Assembly (NCBI RefSeq): GCF_002292295.1
Contig: NZ_DBBS01000021.1
Coordinates: 352,713 to 416,712 of the forward strand
DNA from: Sphingomonas sp. UBA978
Lineage (GTDB): Bacteria; Pseudomonadota; Alphaproteobacteria; Sphingomonadales; Sphingomonadaceae
DNA: 64,000 nt
Direction of reading: 5' to 3'
In this document: positions 23,338 to 31,839 of the stretch, one piece after another
How positions within the stretch are numbered: the first letter of the stretch is position 1
Layout: each line of letters starts with the position of its first letter
The notes under the pieces: generated by a model
The model's database searches: none
Told to the model about the DNA's origin: nothing
Seen by the model: only the letters and a program-made list of their open reading frames with translations
Made by a program: the position numbers and the translations under genes

Positions 23338-24677
23338 GGATCGCCGCGCCCCGGTCGCTGCTGTCGCGCATCCTGTGGTGGCACGGGGTGGCGGTGGTCG
23401 TCACCGCGCTCGCCGTCTCGCTCGGCGTCTATCTGTTCCTCGATGCCACCGCGGATCATCTCGAACGGCAGACGCTGCGGTCGCAGGCGCTGGCGGTGCA
23501 GGGCGCGCTTCGCATCGATGGCGAGGGGCGTCCGGCCATTGCGCCGCTGCGTGATACGGTGGCGCCCGGTGCGGCGGCGGGCATGGGGTATATGGTGGTC
23601 GACCGCGCCGGTCGCGCGCTGCTGACCTCCTCGCCCGCGCCGCCGATCGCCGTCGAGCGCATCCCGCGCCGGCGCGATGCGGCCTATTTCAGCCGGCGTT
23701 CGCGGCGCAGCGTCTATGCCGGGCTGAGCGTGCCGATCGTCATGCAGGGACGGTCGCTATGGGTGGTCGCGACACAGAATCTCGACCATCCCGCCAATAT
23801 CGTCGACGATATCGTGCGGCAGTTCCTGCTGTACGGCGTGCTGATCGTCCTGCCGTTGCTGCTGATCCTGCTCGGCATCGATGCGCTGATCGTGCGGCGC
23901 GCGCTGCGCCCCGTGCGCCGCGCCTCCGCGCTGGTCGGCACGATCGCGCCGACGCGGCTGGACGTGCGCCTGACCGATCCGGCGATCCCGATCGAGGTCC
24001 GTCCGCTTGCCGAGGCGATCAACGTCGCGCTCGACCGGCTGACCGACAGCCTGCGGATGCAGCGCGACTTCACCGCCGATGCCGCGCACGAACTGCGCAC
24101 CCCGATCACCGTCGCGCGCATCCGCGCCGGCGAGGTCGCCGATCCGGCGCTGCGCGGCGCCCTCATCGACGACCTCGACGCGCTGGCGCGGACCGTCGGC
24201 CATCTGCTCGACATCGCCGAGCTGGATTCGTTCGACACGCTGCCGTTGGACGAGGTCGATCTGTCGGCACTGGCGCGCGCGGGCGTCGCGGCGATCGCGC
24301 CGCTGGTCTTCCGCACCGGCAAGTCGATCGCGCTGCACGACGACGGCCAGCGGTCCGTCGTGCGGGGGCAGCCGCAGTTCGTCGCCCGCGCGCTGGGGGC
24401 GCTGCTCGAAAATGCGGTGAAGCACACGCCGGCGGGGACGCGGATTGATGTCGGCGTCGGTGCGGCCAGCGTCTCGGTCGCCGACGACGGCCCCGGCATT
24501 CCGCCGGCGGAGCAGGATCAGGTCTTTCGCCGCTTCTGGCGCAGGGACCGCACCGCGACGGCCAACGCCGGGCTCGGCCTCGCGATCGTGCAGCGCGTCG
24601 CGGCGGTGCATGGCGGACGGGTGACGCTGGAATCGCAGCCGGGGCGGACGCGCTTTACGCTGCACTTTCCGGCATGA
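23334..24677 (+). CDS. Two-component sensor histidine kinase
   Basis: 447 residues, inner membrane. TM1 near 16-36 (GVAVVVTALAVSLGVYLF), a periplasmic sensor of about 120 residues, and TM2 near 160-182 (FLLYGVLIVLPLLLILLG). A HAMP-like linker follows, then the dimerisation helix DAAHELRTPITVARI with phospho-acceptor His252. The ATPase domain shows the N box (GALLENAVKHTPAGT), G1 DDGPGIPP and G2 GLGLAIV. This is the QseC/PmrB-like layout. Signals for this group include metals, pH and envelope stress; which applies here is not visible. Convergent with the S9 peptidase gene. Confidence 0.95.
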   Translation: MRIAAPRSLLSRILWWHGVAVVVTALAVSLGVYLFLDATADHLERQTLRSQALAVQGALRIDGEGRPAIAPLRDTVAPGAAAGMGYMVVDRAGRALLTSSPAPPIAVERIPRRRDAAYFSRRSRRSVYAGLSVPIVMQGRSLWVVATQNLDHPANIVDDIVRQFLLYGVLIVLPLLLILLGIDALIVRRALRPVRRASALVGTIAPTRLDVRLTDPAIPIEVRPLAEAINVALDRLTDSLRMQRDFTADAAHELRTPITVARIRAGEVADPALRGALIDDLDALARTVGHLLDIAELDSFDTLPLDEVDLSALARAGVAAIAPLVFRTGKSIALHDDGQRSVVRGQPQFVARALGALLENAVKHTPAGTRIDVGVGAASVSVADDGPGIPPAEQDQVFRRFWRRDRTATANAGLGLAIVQRVAAVHGGRVTLESQPGRTRFTLHFPA

Positions 24678-24681
24678 CCGG

Positions 24682-24700
24682 GCCGCCGTGCGCCGGCGGC
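24682..24700. terminator. GC-rich hairpin after the kinase gene
   Basis: GCCGCCG (24682-24688) pairs with CGGCGGC (24694-24700) around a 5-base loop, starting five bases after the kinase stop codon. A run of G, not T, follows, so it is at best a weak or factor-assisted terminator. Confidence 0.35.
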
Positions 24701-24819
24701 GGGGGGCGTTCGGCAAGGATGCCGCCGATCGACGGGTCGGAATGCGCCCTCATCAGAGTCGCGATCGCGGCGGACGGCGCGGTCGGGTGCAGGCGGACGC
24801 CCGACCGCGCCATCGTCGG

Positions 24820-26808
24820 TCAGCGCGCGGCCGCGGCGCCGTCCACCTGGCCTGCCTTCACCTGCGCGGTCGAGGCGGTCAGCGCGTCGCCGACCGGTTC
24901 GGCGCGGCCGCCGAGGCATTTGGCGAGGAAGTTCTCGGCGACGGCGTTGAACGCGATGTTGTTGACCGGGCGGGCGAAGCCGTGGCCCTCGTCCGGGAAG
25001 ACGACATAGGTGACGGGGATGTTCTTCGCCTTCATCGCGGCGACGATCTGGTCGCTTTCGGCGACGTTGACGCGGGGATCGTTGGCGCCCTGGCCGATCA
25101 GCAGCGGCTTCGTGATCGCATCGGCATAGGTCAGCGGGCTGCGCTCCTTCAGCAGCGCCTGCCCCTCGGGCGTGCCGGGGTCGCCCATCCGGCGGTACAT
25201 CTGCTGCTTGCCCGCCTCCCAATAGGGCGGGATCGTCTTGAGCAGCGTGAACAGGTTCGACGGGCCGACGATGTCGACGCCGCAGGCGAACACATCCGGC
25301 GTCATCGTCAGGCCGGCGAGCGTCGCATAGCCGCCGTAGCTGCCGCCCATGATCGCGACCTTGTCCTTGCTGGTTACGCCGCGCTTCACCGCCCAGTCGA
25401 CCGCGTCGAGCAGGTCGTCGTGCATCTTGCGGCCCCATTGCCGGTCGCCGGCCTGGACGAACTTCTTCCCGAAGCCGGTCGAGCTGCGATAATTGACCGA
25501 CAGCACCGCATAGCCGCGATTGGCGAGCCATTGGTGATAGCCGTTGAAGCCGTAGCCGTCGCGCGCCCAGGGGCCGCCATGGACAAAGAGCACCATCGGC
25601 ACGGGGCCGGTCGCGTTCTTCGGCCGGGTCAGATAGCTGACCATCGACAGGCCGTCGCGGGTCGGGATGTCGATCGATTCCATCGCGACCAGCGGCGCGC
25701 CGACCAGCTCCGGCCGCGGCGTGTAGAGTTCGGTCAGCGCCTTCGCGCGGCGGTCGTAGAGCCAGGTGGAGGAGGGGGCGGTGACGGGATCGAAGGTCAC
25801 CAGCCAGCGGTCGTCGGCATCGGTGCGGCTGCCGACGAAGAATTCGCCCTTGTTCTGCGCTTTCAGGAAGGCGAGGTCGGCCTTCACCGCGTCGCCGACG
25901 GGGACATATTCGTTGCGGTGGAAATAGACCGAATAGGCCTCGACCTTGCCGGTCCTGGGGTTGGTGAGGCCGCCGCCGACATCGGCGCGATCGTCGGCGC
26001 CGATCGTGGTGAATGTGCCCGTCGCCATGTCCTGGGCGAGCAGCGCGCGTGTGTCGCGGCCGCGTGCGTCGGTCCAGTAGAGCGTCTTGCCGTCCTGCGT
26101 GAAGCCGAGCGGCGCGGTCGAGGACGCATCCTCGTAATCGACGCTGGTGAAAGGCTTCGGCTCGACCTTGTTGTCGACGATGCGATAATAATCGACGCCG
26201 CTGTCGGGCCGCGTCTTTGCCGCGATGCGGAGCTTCAACTGATCGTCGGTGACGAAATCGGCATAGCCGTCGTTCTGGAAGACGGGGGTGAGCGTGCCGG
26301 TGGCGAGGTTGAGTTCCTGCACGTCGTGCCAGCGGGGATCGCGGTTGTTGACGCCGACGAGGATGCGATCCTTGATCGTGTCCGACGTGCCGACGATCTG
26401 GACCCGCGTCTTTTCGAACGGGGTCAGCGCCTTTTGCCGGCCGGTCGCGAGATCGACGCCGTAGAGCAGGAAGTTCTCGTCGCCGCCCTTGTCGTTGACG
26501 AACAGGATCTGGCGCGAATCGGGCGACCAGAAATAGGAACGGATCGGCCGCGTCTTCTCCGCCGTCAGCGGCCGTGCCTGACCGGGGGCGTCGACGGGCG
26601 CGACCCAGACGTTGAGCACGCCGTCGCGCGGCGCGATGAAGCCGAGCCACTTGCCGTCGGGCGAGAGCTGGCCCGCGGTGCGGGTCGGGTTGCCGAAGAG
26701 CTTGGCGCGCTCGATCAGCGCCACGCCCGATGTCGACGCCTGCGCGCCTGCGTCCGTCGTCATCAATACTGCTCCTGCCGCGGCTGCCAACCAGATCGTC
26801 TTGCGCAT
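24820..26808 (-). CDS. S9 family prolyl oligopeptidase, exported
   Basis: 662 residues. Signal peptide near 1-24 (MRKTIWLAAAAGAVLMTTDA). The N-terminal two-thirds form a beta-propeller (SPDGKWLGFIAPRDG; WSPDSRQILFVNDKG) and the C-terminal part is an alpha/beta hydrolase with nucleophile Ser490 in IMGGSYGGYATLAG, Asp in IGQGANDPRV and His in DEGHGFARP. This is the S9C (acylaminoacyl-peptidase-like) group. It should cut short peptides in the periplasm. The start at 26808 was chosen for the signal peptide and GGGAGAG upstream. The small Cys-rich protein and a receptor gene precede it on the same strand. S9 enzymes next to receptors can be lasso-peptide isopeptidases, but no lasso genes are present. 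Confidence 0.9.
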   Translation of the reverse strand: MRKTIWLAAAAGAVLMTTDAGAQASTSGVALIERAKLFGNPTRTAGQLSPDGKWLGFIAPRDGVLNVWVAPVDAPGQARPLTAEKTRPIRSYFWSPDSRQILFVNDKGGDENFLLYGVDLATGRQKALTPFEKTRVQIVGTSDTIKDRILVGVNNRDPRWHDVQELNLATGTLTPVFQNDGYADFVTDDQLKLRIAAKTRPDSGVDYYRIVDNKVEPKPFTSVDYEDASSTAPLGFTQDGKTLYWTDARGRDTRALLAQDMATGTFTTIGADDRADVGGGLTNPRTGKVEAYSVYFHRNEYVPVGDAVKADLAFLKAQNKGEFFVGSRTDADDRWLVTFDPVTAPSSTWLYDRRAKALTELYTPRPELVGAPLVAMESIDIPTRDGLSMVSYLTRPKNATGPVPMVLFVHGGPWARDGYGFNGYHQWLANRGYAVLSVNYRSSTGFGKKFVQAGDRQWGRKMHDDLLDAVDWAVKRGVTSKDKVAIMGGSYGGYATLAGLTMTPDVFACGVDIVGPSNLFTLLKTIPPYWEAGKQQMYRRMGDPGTPEGQALLKERSPLTYADAITKPLLIGQGANDPRVNVAESDQIVAAMKAKNIPVTYVVFPDEGHGFARPVNNIAFNAVAENFLAKCLGGRAEPVGDALTASTAQVKAGQVDGAAAAR

Positions 26809-26876
26809 GTTCGGGCTCTCCCGGAAGTGGTGTGTTAGCAATACAGCACGCTTCGCGAGGATCGGCAAGCCGGCCG

Positions 26877-27290
26877 CTAGGGGCGATCCTGCGCCATGTC
26901 CATCATCACCACCGCCGCGGCGAGCGCGTGGGCGAACATGGCGTGCGCGGCCGGGTCCCGTGGCGCGGCGAGGCATGGCGGCAGCTGGCCGAGCGTCGCC
27001 GGATCGGCGAGCAGGCGGCACAGCAAGGCCTCGTCGCCATCGGGACCGAACGGACAGCCGCGACACAGGGGGCGGCCGAGACAGCATTCGCCCAGCGTCA
27101 TGACGCTGTCGAGGACGGGCGCCAGCATGTCGTAGCCGAGCGGCGCGAGCAGCCGGTGCAACCGCTGCTGCGCCGGCTCGTGCCGATCGCGGGCGGTGCG
27201 CCAGCAGCGCGCGGCGCGCGCGATCACGGCGGCGGGGATCGTCACCCGAGCCTCGGCGGCATGCGCCGGACGGTCCGGGCCGGCGACCAT
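26877..27290 (-). CDS. Small Cys-rich protein, DUF6628-like
   Basis: 137 residues, no signal peptide. The pattern AARCWRTARDRHEPAQQRL, then MTLGECCLGRPLCRGCPFG and an all-helical end (MFAHALAAAVVMMDMAQ) resembles the small sphingomonad family I recall as DUF6628; this is from memory, not a search. The CC-x5-C-x2-C cluster suggests metal binding. The start at 27290 was chosen because it lies 34 bases after the receptor stop codon, while the longer frame would overlap the receptor. It is likely co-transcribed with the receptor, which lies behind a Fur-like box, so an iron-linked role is possible. Confidence 0.6.
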   Translation of the reverse strand: MVAGPDRPAHAAEARVTIPAAVIARAARCWRTARDRHEPAQQRLHRLLAPLGYDMLAPVLDSVMTLGECCLGRPLCRGCPFGPDGDEALLCRLLADPATLGQLPPCLAAPRDPAAHAMFAHALAAAVVMMDMAQDRP

Positions 27291-27324
27291 GGCCGACGGA
27301 ATCGGCGCCCGGGCGCGCGGGCGG

Positions 27325-29619
27325 TCAAAAGCGCCCCTCGAAACTGAGGCCGACGACCCGCGGATCGCTGATCGAGCCACGCCTGCGGCCGTCGAAATCG
27401 GTGTAGAAGCTGGTGGGCCGTTGCGTATCGAGGATGTTGCTGGCGATCACGAATGCGCCGAAATGCCGCCCCTGCCATCCGGCCTTCGCATTGACCAGCG
27501 TCAGCCCCCTGATGTCGCGCCGGATCTGGTCGACGTTGGTCTGGAACAATGCGCTGCGGAAATTCGCGTTCACATTGGCGATCAGGCCGTCGGTCCGGTG
27601 CCACGTCACGCCGGCCGAGGCGGTCCAGCGCGGCGACCCGCCGAATTCGTTGCCGGTGGCCGCGCCCGACGCCGTCCCGACCGGCACGATAAAGTCGAGG
27701 AACTCGGACCGGCTGTAACCACCGCCGACGTAGAGGTCGAGCGTCCGGGCGGGGCGGCCGCGCAGCTCCACCTCAAATCCGTAGAGCCGCGATTGTCCCG
27801 CGTTCACGACCTGCGAATCGAAGGTCGCACCGGGGGTCAGCTGGACCGCCACCTGCTGGTCCCGCCAGTCGATGTAATAGGCGTTGGCGTTGACGGTCAG
27901 CTTGCGCCCGAACCATTCGGAACGGAGCGCGAGTTCGTAGTTCCAGGTATATTCGGGGTCGTAGGTAAAGGCCTGCGCGCGCTGCTGGTTGATGCCCGCG
28001 CCGCCGGCACGATAGCCGCGTTGCACGGTCGCGCTGAGCGCCACGTCGCGCGCCACGTCCCATGTCGCCCCGAGCTTGGGCAGCCAGGCGTCATAGGTCA
28101 CCGTGCGGACCGGTTCGACGCTGTTGGCGCCGGCCGCCGTGGCCGCGAGCAGCGCGTTGAGCCGGGCGACGACCGGCGCCAGCGCCGCGATCGGCACCGT
28201 CGCGGGATCGGGGAGCGCGCCGTTCAGGACCACCGTCTGCGTCGCCCCGCGCTGCTGGCGTTCGCTGTCGTAGCGCAGGCCGGCGCGCAGCCGCAGGCGA
28301 TCGGTGATCGGGAAGGTGAGGTCGGTGAACCCGGCGAGATTGCGGGTCAGGCGCGGCTGCGACAGGCTGTTCCGGATCGACACGACGCCGCCATAGAGCG
28401 CGATCACGGCATCCACGGTCGGCTGCGCCAGCCCCAGCGCCAGCAACTGGCGATCGACGCCGAGGCGGGTGAGGTTCAGGCTCTGCGTCGCGTCGAAGCC
28501 GTAACCGCGATTGTCCTCGCGCAGGTAATAGCCGCCGACCAGCCCCTCGACCCAGCCGAGGTGGAACGCGAGCCGCAGCTCCTGTTGCAGCGTGCTGGCG
28601 GGATCGCGGGTGCGGCTGATCTGCCCGGGTTCGGGATTGCGATCCGGATCGGACAGATAGTCGGCCTGGACCTTCGAATAATTGGTGACCGAGGTCAGCG
28701 TGCCATGGTTCCCCAGATCGTAGCTGGCCTCCAGCGTGCCGATATCGCTGACGATCCGGCTGACGGAGGCGATATCCTCGGTGACGGTCCGGTCGTTGCG
28801 GTCGTAGGGCGCGTCGAATTCGTTCGCGAACGCGCCGCGTGTGTGCCGGTCGTGCAAATAGGTCGCCACCACGCGCAGGGCGGGGAGGGCGGTGGGCGTC
28901 AGCAGCAGCTTGCCGCGGATCGTCTCCGACGCGCGGGGATCGGCGTCGCGGTGCAGCGTGCGGTTGTAGAGCAGGCCGTCGGCGCGCGCGACCTCGCCCA
29001 CTAGGCGGAAGGCGACCTGTCCGTCGACGATCGGGCCGCCGATCGCGCCGGCGGCGCGGCGCTGTCCGTCGGCATCGGTCATCATCAGCCGGGCGCGTCC
29101 GTTCCAGTCGAAACCGGGATCGGTGGTGCGCACGATGACCGCTCCGGCCAGCGCGTTGCGACCCTGCACCGTCGATTGCGGGCCGCGAAACACCTCGACC
29201 TGAGCGATGTCGTAGAGGTCGAGCGGCCCGTTGTTCAGCGCCGCGCGGGGCAGCACCGCGCCGTCGACATAGACGCTGGCGAGCGCCCCGTCGCCGGCCC
29301 CCGAGACGTTGAACGCATCGATCCCGCGGATCGTGAAGCTGTTGCGGTTGGCGCCGATCGCGACGTTCGGCGTGCGTTCGAGCACGTCGTAGACGTCGAT
29401 CAGATTCTGTTCGACGATCGTCTCGCCGGTCGTGACAGCGACGCTGGCAGGCGTGTCCTGCAGCGTCCGATTGGCCTTTTCGCCCATGACGACGATGTCG
29501 TTGCTCGCGTCCTCCGCGGGCGGGGGCGCCGCCACCTGCGCCACCTGCGCCTCCTGCGCCGCCAGCGGCGCGGCGGACGAGCAGAGCAGCACGGCGATCG
29601 CCGATCGAACCAGAAACAT
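27325..29619 (-). CDS. TonB-dependent receptor, probably iron-regulated
   Basis: 764 residues. Signal peptide 1-21 (MFLVRSAIAVLLCSSAAPLA), TonB-box-like DIVVMGEK at 41-48, a plug with RGIDAFNVSGAGDGALASVY and VEVFRGPQSTVQGRNALAGA, and a C-terminal aromatic (GRF) for barrel insertion. The plug type is that of siderophore and haem receptors. It is divergent across 79 bases from a membrane protein and a PepSY protein, partners often found with siderophore receptors, and a Fur-like palindrome lies between them. Ligand not determined. The small Cys-rich gene and S9 peptidase follow on the same strand. Confidence 0.92.
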   Translation of the reverse strand: MFLVRSAIAVLLCSSAAPLAAQEAQVAQVAAPPPAEDASNDIVVMGEKANRTLQDTPASVAVTTGETIVEQNLIDVYDVLERTPNVAIGANRNSFTIRGIDAFNVSGAGDGALASVYVDGAVLPRAALNNGPLDLYDIAQVEVFRGPQSTVQGRNALAGAVIVRTTDPGFDWNGRARLMMTDADGQRRAAGAIGGPIVDGQVAFRLVGEVARADGLLYNRTLHRDADPRASETIRGKLLLTPTALPALRVVATYLHDRHTRGAFANEFDAPYDRNDRTVTEDIASVSRIVSDIGTLEASYDLGNHGTLTSVTNYSKVQADYLSDPDRNPEPGQISRTRDPASTLQQELRLAFHLGWVEGLVGGYYLREDNRGYGFDATQSLNLTRLGVDRQLLALGLAQPTVDAVIALYGGVVSIRNSLSQPRLTRNLAGFTDLTFPITDRLRLRAGLRYDSERQQRGATQTVVLNGALPDPATVPIAALAPVVARLNALLAATAAGANSVEPVRTVTYDAWLPKLGATWDVARDVALSATVQRGYRAGGAGINQQRAQAFTYDPEYTWNYELALRSEWFGRKLTVNANAYYIDWRDQQVAVQLTPGATFDSQVVNAGQSRLYGFEVELRGRPARTLDLYVGGGYSRSEFLDFIVPVGTASGAATGNEFGGSPRWTASAGVTWHRTDGLIANVNANFRSALFQTNVDQIRRDIRGLTLVNAKAGWQGRHFGAFVIASNILDTQRPTSFYTDFDGRRRGSISDPRVVGLSFEGRF

Positions 29620-29665
29620 CTTGACCCCCCAATGTCGTTACGGCAGCGAGCTAGTCATGATGCAC

Positions 29666-29682
29666 ATGCGAGTCAATCGCAT
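29666..29682. promoter_or_regulatory. Fur-like palindrome ATGCGA-N5-TCGCAT
   Basis: Perfect 6-base arms around GTCAA in the 79-base divergent region between the receptor gene and the membrane-protein/PepSY pair. The TGCGA...TCGCA form is close to alphaproteobacterial Fur boxes as I recall them. It is 47 bases from the receptor start codon and 17 bases from the other. Confidence 0.5.
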
Positions 29683-29698
29683 TAGCGAAGGGGTTGAA

Positions 29699-30250
29699 AT
29701 GCTGGCGATATTGGGGGCGGGCGGAGTCGGAACGACGGTCGGGGCGATCGTCGCCTTGTGGCGCGGGTCGGCGAGACCCGCCCGGGGACGGGTCTTTCGC
29801 GGGTTGGCGGCGATGCTCGCGATGGCTTCCGCCGCCTGCTGGATCGCGGCGGCCGGTGCCGAAATCGGCATTCCGCTGCTGCTCGAAACATGGGCGCTCG
29901 CCGGCTTCGCCTTCATCCTGACCCGGCTGGAGCGGCGACCGGACCGGGCGGCGCGCGATCGCGTGCAGGCCGGTCCGGTCGCCCGCGGCAAGGTGTCGCA
30001 CGGGATCGCCCGGGTCGCGATCGCCGGGCCGCTCGGGTTCGCCGCCGCGATCGGGATCGCCGCCGCGATCGCGACCCGCGCGCCGCTCGCCGAACAGACC
30101 CGGCTGATCGGCGCGGGATTGCTGGTGCCGAGCCTGTGGGCGGTCTTCGTCGGCTGGACGCTGATGGCGCGGCGCCTGCCGATGCCGGCGGCGGGTATGG
30201 CGGTGCTGGCCGGGACCGGTTTCGGCCTTGCGCTGTTGGGGCAGGGATAG
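29699..30250 (+). CDS. Small membrane protein partner of PepSY protein
   Basis: 183 residues with about five hydrophobic segments (MLAILGAGGVGTTVGAIVAL; AAMLAMASAACWIAAAGAEI; GPLGFAAAIGIAAAIATRAP; LIGAGLLVPSLWAVFVGWTL; AAGMAVLAGTGFGLALL). Sphingomonad receptor/PepSY operons often carry such a protein of unknown function. The start at 29699 has GAAGGGG six bases upstream. The frame stays open further left but would run through the Fur-like box. It ends four bases before the PepSY gene, so the two are co-translated. Probably part of iron reduction or siderophore handling in the inner membrane (inference from position). Confidence 0.72.
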   Translation: MLAILGAGGVGTTVGAIVALWRGSARPARGRVFRGLAAMLAMASAACWIAAAGAEIGIPLLLETWALAGFAFILTRLERRPDRAARDRVQAGPVARGKVSHGIARVAIAGPLGFAAAIGIAAAIATRAPLAEQTRLIGAGLLVPSLWAVFVGWTLMARRLPMPAAGMAVLAGTGFGLALLGQG

Positions 30251-30254
30251 GCCG

Positions 30255-31694
30255 ATGCGCGCCCCTTCCAACGACTTCACCCGCCGGATGCTAGGCGGCC
30301 ATGGCTGGCTCGGCCTGACCTTCGGCGCGATCCTGTACGCGATCTGCCTGTCCGGCACGCTCATCGTGCTCGTCGACCAGCTCGGGCGGTGGGAGCGCCC
30401 GCATGCGCCGGTCGTGCGGGGCATGGCGACGCCCCGGCTGGCAACGACGATCGACCGCGCGTTCGCCCGGGCACGCGCCGAACATCTCGACCACGACCTG
30501 ATCGTGCGGATGCCGAGCGAGGGATATCCGCGGATGAGCGTCTTCGCGATCGGGGAGGGGCCCAGCGCCGAATGGTCGGTAGATGCGGCGGGGCGGATCG
30601 GCGATCCGGTCGCCACGCCGTTCGTCGCCTTCGTCCAGCTGCTCCATTTCAACCTGACCGTACCGGGGGCGATCGGCCGCTATCTGGTCGGGATCTTCGG
30701 GACGATGCTGCTCGCCAGCCTCGGCACCGGCATCCTCGCGCACCGGCGCATCTTCAAGGACGCCTTCCGGCTGCGATGGGGCGGATCGCGGCGGCGGAGC
30801 AATGCCGACCTGCACAATCGCATCGGTGTCTGGGCGCTGCCCTTTCATCTCGTCGTGTCGCTGACCGGATCGCTGCTCGGCCTGTCGGGCCTCATCATCA
30901 TGATCGTCGCGCTGATCGCCTATCGCGGCGATCAGGATAAGGCGATCGCCTCGCTGCTCGGACCGCAGCCGACCAGGGACGCCCGGCCAGCGCCGCTGCC
31001 CGACGTGGCCGCGATGATCGCGCGGGTGCAGCGCGACATCCCCGGCGCAGGCGTCACGCAGATCTTCTTCCACGAGGCCGGCCGGGCGGGGCAGATCGCA
31101 CAGGTGGCGGTGGCGGCGCCCGCGCATCTCGCCCGCAACGAGACGTTCACCTTCGCGGGCGACGGCCGGCTGCTTGCCAAGGCCGGATACACCGACGGGT
31201 CGGTCGGCATGCGCGTCTACGGCATGATTACGCCGCTGCATTACGGCACCTATGGCGGGCTGCCGCTCAAGCTCATCTATGTCGTGCTGGGGGCCGGGCT
31301 GACCCTGATCGTCGCGACCGGGGGTACCATCTGGCTGGCGCGGCGGCGCGAACAGGGGCGTGCCGCGCCGCGGCTGGAGCGGGCCTGGCCCGCGGTGCTG
31401 TGGGGGCAGCCGATCGGTATCCTGCTCGCCGCGCTGGCCGGCTTCGTCGCGCTGCCCGCGCTGCCGGTCTATTGGAGCGCGACGGTCGCCCTGCTGCTCG
31501 GCGCGCAGGGGCTGCGGTCGCCGGAAATGGTTGGGGCGATCGGGCGCGGTACCGCGGCGCTGTTGGCGCTGGCGATCGGGGCGATCCATCTCGCGACGAC
31601 CCGACCGGGCGATCCGGTCGCCCTGGCGATCGACGCGGTTCTGATCGCGGCGGGATCGGCCTTGCTGTGGCGGCAGCTGGCGCCGGCCGGATAG
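30255..31694 (+). CDS. PepSY-associated TM protein
   Basis: 479 residues, inner membrane. The N-terminal TM (WLGLTFGAILYAICLSGTLIV) and later TM segments (LVGIFGTMLLASLGTGILAH; LVVSLTGSLLGLSGLIIMIV; LIYVVLGAGLTLIVATGGTI) flank periplasmic PepSY-type domains. The HGWLGL and HNRIGVWALPFH histidines are typical of PiuB-like iron-uptake reductases. The C-terminus adds four further short hydrophobic spans. Expected role: reducing ferric siderophore or supporting receptor-borne iron import. The start at 30255 follows GGGGCAGGGA and gives the normal N-terminal TM; three upstream codons are also open. Confidence 0.85.
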   Translation: MRAPSNDFTRRMLGGHGWLGLTFGAILYAICLSGTLIVLVDQLGRWERPHAPVVRGMATPRLATTIDRAFARARAEHLDHDLIVRMPSEGYPRMSVFAIGEGPSAEWSVDAAGRIGDPVATPFVAFVQLLHFNLTVPGAIGRYLVGIFGTMLLASLGTGILAHRRIFKDAFRLRWGGSRRRSNADLHNRIGVWALPFHLVVSLTGSLLGLSGLIIMIVALIAYRGDQDKAIASLLGPQPTRDARPAPLPDVAAMIARVQRDIPGAGVTQIFFHEAGRAGQIAQVAVAAPAHLARNETFTFAGDGRLLAKAGYTDGSVGMRVYGMITPLHYGTYGGLPLKLIYVVLGAGLTLIVATGGTIWLARRREQGRAAPRLERAWPAVLWGQPIGILLAALAGFVALPALPVYWSATVALLLGAQGLRSPEMVGAIGRGTAALLALAIGAIHLATTRPGDPVALAIDAVLIAAGSALLWRQLAPAG

Positions 31695-31788
31695 GGATCG
31701 GCGCGCGGACCAGCACGGCGCCTGCAGCGTCTCTTGCGGGAACGATTGTCAGGAATGCCGGATAACGTATTGATCCAGATCGGTACGC

Positions 31789-31813
31789 GGAAACAACCGC
31801 GCGTGAGGTCGTT
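31789..31813 (+). promoter_or_regulatory. EcfG-like promoter ahead of the sucrose/glycan operon
   Basis: GGAAA (31789-31793), 16 bases, then CGTT (31810-31813). The alphaproteobacterial general-stress consensus, as I recall it, is GGAAC-N16/17-CGTT, so one base differs. Expected transcription start is near 31820, about 20 bases before the chosen start codon. Weak but well placed. Confidence 0.3.
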
Positions 31814-31839
31814 ACTCGTTGAAACAAAACGGGGCGGCC

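Noticed and set aside
30..28000. Very long open frames antisense to receptor and peptidase genes, for example 30-1826 (+), 15727-18348 (+) and 24688-26838 (+)
   Set aside because: Their products are Arg/Gly/Ala/Asp-rich with no family signature, and each lies opposite a gene with signal peptide and conserved motifs. Such frames are expected from third-position GC bias.
24820..29619. Lasso-peptide locus suggested by an S9 peptidase next to a receptor
   Set aside because: No precursor peptide, asparagine-synthetase-like cyclase or transglutaminase-like protease is found nearby, and a small Cys-rich protein stands between. A Fur-like site fits better with iron uptake.
31739..31769. A second EcfG-like promoter (GGAAC at 31739, CGTA at 31766)
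   Set aside because: The spacing is 22 bases, outside the 16-18 expected, and the -10 is mismatched.
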